11,156 nucleotides of DNA, taken from the NCBI GenBank assembly GCA_029883045.1, contig JAOUJU010000035.1, positions 1 through 11,156 of the forward strand. Direction: 5' to 3'. This document shows positions 6,643 through 11,156 of the stretch, piece by piece. The DNA comes from Rhodospirillaceae bacterium. GTDB lineage: Bacteria; Pseudomonadota; Alphaproteobacteria; Rhodospirillales; Magnetovibrionaceae. The notes under the pieces are model-generated. The model was not told the origin of the DNA. It searched no databases and saw only the letters and a list, made by a program, of their open reading frames with translations. The stretch's first letter is position 1. Each line of letters opens with the position of its first letter. The position numbers and the translations under genes are program-made.

Positions 6643-8445
6643 ATGAACCCAAAGTCGACAAAAAATCTAGGTAATAAAAAATCAACAGCAAAACCTGCAA
6701 AGGAAATTGTAATTGATGGTCTTGGGGTTTCTTCCGGAATTGCCATCGGCATGGTTCATGTGCGCGAAAGCGGTGCAATCGCCGTTCCCGAATATATTGT
6801 TGCTGCATCAAAAATTACTGAGGAACTAAAACGTTTTGAAGTGGCCCTAGGAACCGCGCGCAGACAAGTTAGCAGGTTAAGAAACAAGGCAAATAAATTG
6901 CCCGCGGCCGCGGCCGAGGAAATGGGATTGCTGCTTGAAGCCTACGCCCAAATGTTGGGCGATTCGCGCTTGGTCCGCGGTGCCAGAAGACGCATAAGCG
7001 AAAACCGCACCAATGCCGAAGCGGCAATTCAAGCTGAAATAAACGACATAACCCAAGGTTTCGCCCAGCTAGATGATAGTTATATTGCAGCCCGGTTGGA
7101 TGATATTCGCGAAGTCGCAAACCGCATAACTCGCGCCCTTACCCAATCGCACGTCAGGCCAATTTCCACCGTGCCCAAGGGCAGCATAGTAATTTCTGAA
7201 GAAGTAACACCAGCCGATGCCGCCCAACTAGACCCTAAAAGGGTTGTCGGTTTTGCTGCCGTATTAGGTGGTGCGCAGGGTCATACCGCGATTATGGCGC
7301 GCGCCCTTGGCCTGCCTGCGGTTTTAGGTGTGCCCGGATTAAGTGCTATGGCCAAATCGGGCGATGTCATAATTGTTGATGGCGAGGTCGGGCGAATAAT
7401 TCTCAACCCGACCCCCGCGACCTTGGCGATTTTTGAATCCAAACAGTTTGAATACCGTCGGCGCCAAGCACGCTTTAGCAAAATGAAACGTCAGCCCGCA
7501 GTTACGCGCGATGGGGTTGAAATATCATTGTTTGCCAACGTCGAGTTACCCATAGAAATGCCCCAAGTAATGATGGCAGGGGCGGCTGGCATTGGATTGT
7601 TGCGTTCTGAATTCATGTTCATGAACAGAGATGATTTGCCCGGCGAAGAAGAACAGTTCCTTATGTTGCGCGATATAATAAAAACTTTAAACGGGCGAAC
7701 CTTAACCGTTCGTACCCTTGATATCGGTGGTGAAAAGTTAGCCCAATCGCTAACCGAAGACGTTGGCGAAAGCGCGCAAAGTGCACTTGGTTTGCGTGGT
7801 ATCAGGTTATCACTGGCCCGTCCTGATTTGCTGGAAACACAATTTGCCGCAATTTTACGCGCCAGCGCCCTAGGCCCCATCCGGATTTTGCTGCCCATGG
7901 TTTCCACCACCCGCGAGGTTAAAAAATCGCGCGAAATATTAAAAAAGGTTGCGGCCTCGCTAAAACGTAAAAAAATTACCATGGCAAAAAAATTACCGCC
8001 CTTAGGCGTGATGATTGAGGTTCCAAGCGCGGCCTTAACCGCCGATGCATTGGTCAGCGTTTGTGATTTTTTTGCCATCGGTTCAAATGACCTGACCCAA
8101 TATACATTGGCCATAGACCGTACGGATGAGCGGGTGGCAACGCTTTATAACCCCCTTCATCCCAGCGTTTTACGCCTAATTGAAATGAGCGTAGGCGCGG
8201 CCCTTCGTGGGCGCATTCCCATATCAATTTGTGGTGAAATAGCGGGCGATCCGCGCGTTACTGCCCTTTTATTGGGTCTTGGGGTGCGCGAACTATCCAT
8301 GAGCGCGCACACGATTCCTGCGGTAAAACAAAGGGTGCGTGAAATTGACCTTTCGGCTGCGACCGAGCGCGCCAGCGCCATAATGGCGCAATCCGACAGT
8401 GGCCGCATAGCCATGTTATTGGATGATTTCAACGCTTTAGTATAA
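6643..8445 (+). CDS. ptsI: PTS Enzyme I, phosphoenolpyruvate-protein phosphotransferase
   Basis: A 600-residue stand-alone EI. It has a Lys-rich N-terminal extension (1-20), the HPr-binding/phosphohistidine region with active His214 in GGAQGHTAIMARALGLPAV, and the PEP-binding barrel with GIGLLRSEFMFMNR (Arg321), TVRTLDIGG (355-363), MIEVPS (457-462), GSNDLTQY (480-487) and active Cys530 in SICGEIAGDPR. It transfers phosphate from PEP to HPr-His28. It lacks an N-terminal GAF domain, so it is not the nitrogen-type EI (PtsP), although automatic pipelines often use the symbol ptsP for this family. The active-site loop reads QGH instead of the common TSH. It starts 17 bases after ptsH. Its stop codon borders a 45-base tandem repeat. 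Confidence 0.94.
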   Translation: MNPKSTKNLGNKKSTAKPAKEIVIDGLGVSSGIAIGMVHVRESGAIAVPEYIVAASKITEELKRFEVALGTARRQVSRLRNKANKLPAAAAEEMGLLLEAYAQMLGDSRLVRGARRRISENRTNAEAAIQAEINDITQGFAQLDDSYIAARLDDIREVANRITRALTQSHVRPISTVPKGSIVISEEVTPADAAQLDPKRVVGFAAVLGGAQGHTAIMARALGLPAVLGVPGLSAMAKSGDVIIVDGEVGRIILNPTPATLAIFESKQFEYRRRQARFSKMKRQPAVTRDGVEISLFANVELPIEMPQVMMAGAAGIGLLRSEFMFMNRDDLPGEEEQFLMLRDIIKTLNGRTLTVRTLDIGGEKLAQSLTEDVGESAQSALGLRGIRLSLARPDLLETQFAAILRASALGPIRILLPMVSTTREVKKSREILKKVAASLKRKKITMAKKLPPLGVMIEVPSAALTADALVSVCDFFAIGSNDLTQYTLAIDRTDERVATLYNPLHPSVLRLIEMSVGAALRGRIPISICGEIAGDPRVTALLLGLGVRELSMSAHTIPAVKQRVREIDLSAATERASAIMAQSDSGRIAMLLDDFNALV

Positions 8446-8534
8446 GAACGCAGCATAAGCTGCAATGCGCGCTCGTGAACGTGGGCACAAGAACGTGCCA
8501 TAAACTGTGATGCGTATTTGTGGGTTTTGGCACG
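8445..8534. repeat. Imperfect two-copy 45-base tandem repeat
   Basis: Positions 8445-8489 and 8490-8534 align without gaps. I count 29 of 45 identical positions. Of the 16 differences, 13 are transitions. Shared blocks include AGAACG, CATAA, CTG, ATGCG, GTG and GGCAC. The first copy begins on the last base of the ptsI stop codon. Copy one contains a GCAGC/GCTGC hairpin (8451-8464) that copy two lacks. I see no convincing third copy. The period is a multiple of three, but neither copy is open in all frames as a convincing gene. Confidence 0.6.
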
Positions 8535-8666
8535 GAATCACCCTTAAAAACCTTATTTATTGCCCTTATTTCTTGCTCTAATTATATGGGGCTGATATCA
8601 CCCTGCTTAAAGTTTTTTTACATCCCGGCAATGAATGTCTGGATATACATCTGACGGAGACAACTA
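8535..8666 (+). promoter_or_regulatory. ahcY upstream region with possible promoter and palindrome
   Basis: The ptsI-ahcY gap is 221 bases; this part follows the tandem repeat. A possible promoter is TTGCCC (8560-8565), a 17-base spacer and TATATG (8583-8588). Overlapping its end, GGG and CCC flank the eight-base palindrome TGATATCA (8593-8600), with one unpaired C. A run of seven T lies at 8613-8619, and a weak hairpin (CCGGCA...TGTCTGG, 8625-8642) precedes the GGAG ribosome binding site at 8656-8659. I do not see the conserved boxes of the SAH, SAM-II or SAM-V riboswitches. All promoter elements are by eye. Confidence 0.3.
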
Positions 8667-10073
8667 ATGAGCAAAGCTAACGATTACCAAGTTGCCGATA
8701 TTTCTTTGGCCGAATGGGGTCACATGGATATTGACCTTTCCAATACCGAAATGCCGGGCCTTATGTCCATCCGCGAAGAATATAAAGGCAAACAGCCATT
8801 AAAGGGTGCGCGCATCGCTGGTTCATTACACATGACCGTTCAGACCGCAGTTTTAATTGAAACCCTAGAAGCCCTTGGCGCCGAAGTTCGCTGGGTTTCA
8901 TGCAACATTTTTTCAACCCAAGATCACGCCGCCGCAGCCATCGCCGATAATGGTACGCCTGTTTTTGCACACAAGGGCGAAACCTTGGAAGAATATTGGG
9001 ATTTCACCCACCGTTTATTTACCTGGGGCGATGGTGGCGTACCTAACATGATTTTGGATGATGGTGGTGACGCTACATTGTTGTTGCATCTGGGCAAAGA
9101 CGCGGAAAAAGATATTTCAGTGTTGGATAAGCCCGGCACCGAAGAAGAAGAAGTTTTGTTTGCCGCAATTAAAAAACACATTGGTATTGACCCTCAGTGG
9201 TATTCAAAAGCAGCAGCCGAAATTATGGGTGTTACCGAAGAAACCACAACCGGTGTTCATCGCTTGATTGAAATGGCAAAAAAAGGAACGCTTTTGTTCC
9301 CAGCTATTAACGTTAACGACAGCGTTACCAAATCAAAATTCGATAACAAATACGGCTGCCGCGAAAGTTTAGTTGATGCAATCAGGCGCGCCACCGACGT
9401 TATGATGGCAGGCAAGGTTGCTGTTGTTTGTGGTTATGGCGATGTGGGCAAGGGTTCGGCTGAAAGTTTACGTTCATCCGGTTGCCGAGTTTTGGTAACC
9501 GAAGTTGACCCAATTTGCGCACTACAAGCATGCATGGAAGGTTTTGAAGTTGTTACCGTTGAGCAAGCCCTACCTGAAGGTGACATCTATGTTACCACCA
9601 CTGGCAACTTTGACATTCTGACCGTTGAACAAATGCGCGGAATGAAAGACCGTGCCATTGTTTGCAACATCGGCCATTTCGATAACGAAATCCAAATTGC
9701 CGGCCTTAAAAATATGAAGTGGAAAAACATCAAGCCACAGGTTGATGAAATTGAATTTCCTGATGGCAACCGTATTATTTTGTTGGCCGAAGGACGCTTG
9801 GTTAACCTTGGTTGTGCCACTGGCCACCCCAGCTTTGTTATGAGCGCATCTTTCACCAACCAGGTGCTGGCGCAAATTGAACTATTCGCCAACAACAAAG
9901 ATGGCAAGTATAAAAAAGAAGTTTACGTATTGCCCAAACACCTAGATGAAAAAGTAGCCATGCTGCATCTGGATAAACTTGGTGCAACACTAACCAAACT
10001 AACGCCTGCACAGGCTGAATATATTGGCGTAACAGTTGAAGGGCCGTTTAAACCCGATAGCTACCGCTACTAA
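8667..10073 (+). CDS. ahcY: S-adenosylhomocysteine hydrolase (adenosylhomocysteinase)
   Basis: A 468-residue cytosolic NAD-dependent enzyme that splits S-adenosylhomocysteine into adenosine and homocysteine, sustaining the methyl cycle. Both family signatures are present: SCNIFSTQDHAAAAI (78-92) and the NAD loop GYGDVGKG (256-263). The catalytic Lys222 and Asp226 lie in NDSVTKSKFDN. The C-terminus KPDSYRY supplies the Lys and Tyr that close the cofactor site of the neighbouring subunit. It is about 36 residues longer than the mammalian enzyme; the extra segment around 145-170 (Glu-rich, GTEEEEVLFAAIKK) is the insert typical of many bacterial forms. GGAG seven bases before the ATG is a good ribosome binding site. 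Its location downstream of the chv-pts cluster is a recurring alphaproteobacterial arrangement, although the 221-base gap suggests it has its own promoter. Confidence 0.97.
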   Translation: MSKANDYQVADISLAEWGHMDIDLSNTEMPGLMSIREEYKGKQPLKGARIAGSLHMTVQTAVLIETLEALGAEVRWVSCNIFSTQDHAAAAIADNGTPVFAHKGETLEEYWDFTHRLFTWGDGGVPNMILDDGGDATLLLHLGKDAEKDISVLDKPGTEEEEVLFAAIKKHIGIDPQWYSKAAAEIMGVTEETTTGVHRLIEMAKKGTLLFPAINVNDSVTKSKFDNKYGCRESLVDAIRRATDVMMAGKVAVVCGYGDVGKGSAESLRSSGCRVLVTEVDPICALQACMEGFEVVTVEQALPEGDIYVTTTGNFDILTVEQMRGMKDRAIVCNIGHFDNEIQIAGLKNMKWKNIKPQVDEIEFPDGNRIILLAEGRLVNLGCATGHPSFVMSASFTNQVLAQIELFANNKDGKYKKEVYVLPKHLDEKVAMLHLDKLGATLTKLTPAQAEYIGVTVEGPFKPDSYRY

Positions 10074-10099
10074 CAATAACTGTTAAGCAATCTATATGT

Positions 10100-10131
10100 G
10101 GGGGGTTTGGCGTATAATTCGCTAGCCCCCC
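10100..10131 (+). terminator. Probable intrinsic terminator of ahcY
   Basis: Six G at 10100-10105 pair with six C at 10126-10131. Inside, GCG pairs with CGC, with a few wobble pairs and one bulged T between. The loop is about TATAATT. A short T run (ATCATTTTG) follows. It lies 27 bases after the ahcY stop. The hairpin is strong but the T tract is poor, so termination efficiency is uncertain. Confidence 0.6.
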
Positions 10132-10159
10132 ATCATTTTGCCCCGCGCACGTGTTATGT

Positions 10160-10193
10160 ATCATTGACTTTTTCGGGAAATGATATATATATA
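10160..10193 (+). promoter_or_regulatory. Probable promoter of the cold-shock gene, overlapping an inverted repeat
   Basis: TTGACT at 10164-10169 matches the -35 consensus in five of six bases. An alternating TA tract gives TATATA at 10186-10191 (16-base spacer) or 10188-10193 (18-base spacer). The inverted repeat ATCATT (10160-10165) / AATGAT (10179-10184) straddles the -35 element and spacer and could be an operator. Transcription from here would leave a leader of about 140 bases before the cold-shock ATG, as is common for cspA-type genes. Confidence 0.5.
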
Positions 10194-10284
10194 CGCCATA
10201 CGTCTTATATTTGTTTTATGTTACATGAACAATCGGTACGCCGGTTAGCTTATATATCCCCTAACATTTTGAGCGTTGAACCAC

Positions 10285-10311
10285 CCGCCCATCACATAAT
10301 GTGAGGTGCGG
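10285..10311 (+). promoter_or_regulatory. Leader hairpin upstream of the cold-shock gene
   Basis: CCGCCCATCAC (10285-10295) can pair with GTGAGGTGCGG (10301-10311) around the loop ATAAT, with nine of eleven pairs and two single mismatches. The core TCACAT-A-ATGTGA (10292-10304) is a perfect odd palindrome. It ends 18 bases before the GAGGA ribosome binding site at 10330-10334. It is therefore placed to act in the mRNA leader as an RNA structure, or in DNA as a protein site. The function is unproven. Confidence 0.45.
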
Positions 10312-10341
10312 AACACTTATTTATTGTTAGAGGAAATGACA

Positions 10342-10551
10342 ATGACCACAGGTACTGTAAAATTTTTTAATTCCGCCAAAGGCTTCGGCTTTATCGAACC
10401 AGAAGATGGTTCAAAAGACGCTTTTGTTCATATTTCGGCCGTAGAAAAAGCCGGACTTTCTTCGCTTAACGAAGGACAAAAAGTTAATTATGAACTCCAA
10501 GCTGGGCAGAACGGCAAAGAATCAGCTGAAAACCTTACAATCGCTGAATAA
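10342..10551 (+). CDS. CspA-family cold-shock protein
   Basis: A 69-residue single cold-shock domain, the standard length. The RNP1 motif KGFGFIEP is at 13-20 and the RNP2-like DAFVHIS at 26-32, with the usual opening TGTVKFFN. Such proteins bind single-stranded RNA and DNA and melt mRNA structure, often at low temperature or in stationary phase. I choose the ATG at 10342 because GAGGA (10330-10334) is seven bases upstream. The ATG at 10336 is too close to that site, and an in-frame GTG at 10306 would add a tail not found in the family. It has its own probable promoter, a leader of about 140 bases containing a hairpin, and a strong hairpin just after the stop. Whether it is cold-induced cannot be read from the sequence, since genomes usually carry several copies. 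Confidence 0.95.
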   Translation: MTTGTVKFFNSAKGFGFIEPEDGSKDAFVHISAVEKAGLSSLNEGQKVNYELQAGQNGKESAENLTIAE

Positions 10552-10561
10552 ATAGGTTAGG

Positions 10562-10591
10562 CACCGCCCTCAGCTTTTGTTGGGGGCGGTG
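10562..10591 (+). terminator. Strong hairpin after the cold-shock gene, probable terminator
   Basis: CACCGCCC (10562-10569) pairs perfectly with GGGCGGTG (10584-10591). The stem continues inward through CAGC/GTTG with wobble pairs to a TTTT loop, about 13 pairs in all. It begins ten bases after the cold-shock stop codon. No T tract follows, so it may be a weak terminator, a processing or stabilising 3' structure, or a partial read-through point towards the small genes downstream. Confidence 0.5.
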
Positions 10592-10681
10592 GTTAGCGCA
10601 TACCAGAGCTAGCGCGTTTTATCTTGATTGCTGGGCTGCATTTATATTCCTGATACTTTAAATTAAAATATAGGGTGCCAA

Positions 10682-10858
10682 ATGTTTGATATTGCAAAAT
10701 CTAGTGCTGAAGAAAATCTTGCTGCGGCACAAAGAAAACGTATGCGTATTGCCGAAGAAAAAGAAACAATACGCCAAGAAAAGGCCGAAAAAGTGGCCCG
10801 CTTGCGCGCATTACGCCTAGCCAGCAAGGCAGGCGAAAAGACTAAAAAGAAAGCATAA
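10682..10858 (+). CDS. Small highly charged Lys/Arg/Glu/Ala-rich protein, 58 aa
   Basis: An ORF of 58 residues opening MFDIAKSSAEENLAAAQRKR and ending KKKA. After the first eight residues it is almost entirely Ala, Glu, Lys, Arg and Gln with scattered Leu, Ile and Met. This predicts one long charged helix or coiled coil with a basic end. There is no signal peptide or membrane span. An AGGG lies seven bases before the ATG. I do not recognise the family and assign no function. It follows the cold-shock hairpin by 90 bases and precedes a second charged small ORF by 23 bases, so the two may be cotranscribed. Low-complexity composition raises the risk of a chance ORF. The start, the ribosome binding site and the tandem arrangement favour a real gene. 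Confidence 0.6.
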   Translation: MFDIAKSSAEENLAAAQRKRMRIAEEKETIRQEKAEKVARLRALRLASKAGEKTKKKA

Positions 10859-10881
10859 GGGCAAACACCCAAAGGACAACA

Positions 10882-11043
10882 ATGGCGAAAAAGCCTAATT
10901 ACGATTTTGAACGTAGAGAGCGTGACCGACTGACGGCTGAGAAGAAGGCCAAGCGCGCCGCTGAAAAGAACGAAGCGCGACAAAAAAAACGCGAGATATC
11001 TGAGCAGCCACAGCCAAACGAGGCCAATAGTTCAGATAAATAA
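10882..11043 (+). CDS. Small conserved-looking charged protein, 53 aa (MAKKPNYDFERRERDR type)
   Basis: An ORF of 53 residues opening MAKKPNYDFERRERDRLTAE, then a Lys/Arg/Ala/Glu helix to about residue 38 and a polar Pro/Asn/Ser tail. From memory, short proteins opening with K-P-N-Y-x-F-E-R/K are widespread and uncharacterised in proteobacteria. The ordered Pro-Asn-Tyr-x-Phe-Glu start is not what random low-complexity sequence would give. AAAGGA six bases before the ATG is a good ribosome binding site. No function is known to me. Strongly basic N-terminal and central regions would allow nucleic-acid or ribosome binding, but that is speculation. It follows the 58-residue charged ORF by 23 bases. 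Confidence 0.72.
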   Translation: MAKKPNYDFERRERDRLTAEKKAKRAAEKNEARQKKREISEQPQPNEANSSDK

Positions 11044-11156
11044 TTCTGGTCAAAAATTATGGCCAATAATTCAATGCCACCTGAAACTGGATGAGGGCGC
11101 GATAGCCCCACCGTTTTTGACAAAGCCTACTAGCGGGTCGGTTCAGTTTTCCAGCA

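Noticed and set aside
7491..8114. A 207-codon open frame on the minus strand inside ptsI
   Set aside because: It overlaps the conserved PEP-binding barrel of Enzyme I and shows no recognisable motif of its own.
8526..8542. Sigma-54-like -24 element TTGGCACG upstream of ahcY
   Set aside because: The -12 position reads CC where GC is required and TTGC is absent, so only half of the promoter consensus is present.
10663..11123. Open frames on the minus strand across the small charged ORFs
   Set aside because: They are antisense shadows of Lys/Glu-rich coding sequence (AAR/GAR codons read as Phe/Leu/Ser) and have no supporting ribosome binding sites or family features.
11044..11156. Possible tRNA 3' end (GGTTCAGTTTTCCAGCA) and a weak terminator (GGGC/GCCC then five T at 11114-11118)
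   Set aside because: No matching acceptor or anticodon arm is visible and the T-arm consensus is broken. The hairpin has only four pairs and the T run is five bases away from it. I see no supported feature in this end segment.

Overview
The window reads as a chromosomal segment of an alphaproteobacterium of moderate G+C (by eye a little under half, with many A-runs and AAA/GAA codons). The assignment rests on gene order and protein type: a ChvI/ChvG two-component system, a short HPr kinase lacking the N-terminal domain, RapZ, a mannose-type EIIA, HPr, a stand-alone Enzyme I and S-adenosylhomocysteine hydrolase on one strand. The chvI-chvG-hprK-pts-ahcY order is a known alphaproteobacterial arrangement. 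The species cannot be named from this. A free-living, possibly marine, member of the Rhodospirillales or a related lineage would fit, but that is inference.

Left part (1-1820, minus strand): transcription runs leftwards through cbtB, cbtA and a DUF1538 membrane protein. The first codons of a further gene, probably the second DUF1538 partner, run off the left edge. CbtA and CbtB form a predicted cobalt uptake system. DUF1538 pairs have been described as a two-gene cation/proton antiporter (UmpAB). A 222-base divergent intergenic region separates these genes from chvI. It carries a pair of small TAGCTGAG hairpins and no recognisable cobalamin riboswitch.

Centre (2043-8445, plus strand): seven closely spaced genes. 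ChvG/ChvI senses envelope or acid stress. HprK, RapZ, EIIA(Man), HPr and EI follow. EI should phosphorylate HPr on His28, HPr should pass phosphate to EIIA His9, and HprK should phosphorylate HPr on Ser59. No EIIB or EIIC is present, so this is most likely a regulatory rather than a sugar-transporting PTS. RapZ overlaps hprK by four bases.

Right part (8446-11156): a 221-base spacer containing an imperfect 45-base tandem repeat precedes ahcY. A GC-rich hairpin closes ahcY. A CspA-family cold-shock gene follows, with a probable promoter, a leader of about 140 bases carrying a long hairpin, and a strong downstream hairpin. Two very small, highly charged Lys/Arg/Glu/Ala-rich ORFs come next. The last 113 bases hold no supported gene.

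Most of the window is ordinary, well-conserved core genome. I see no mobile element, CRISPR array, tRNA, rRNA or defence system. The points worth a second look are the repeat and possible alternative pairings before ahcY, the cspA leader hairpin, the His-rich tails of ChvG and HprK, and the two small charged ORFs.
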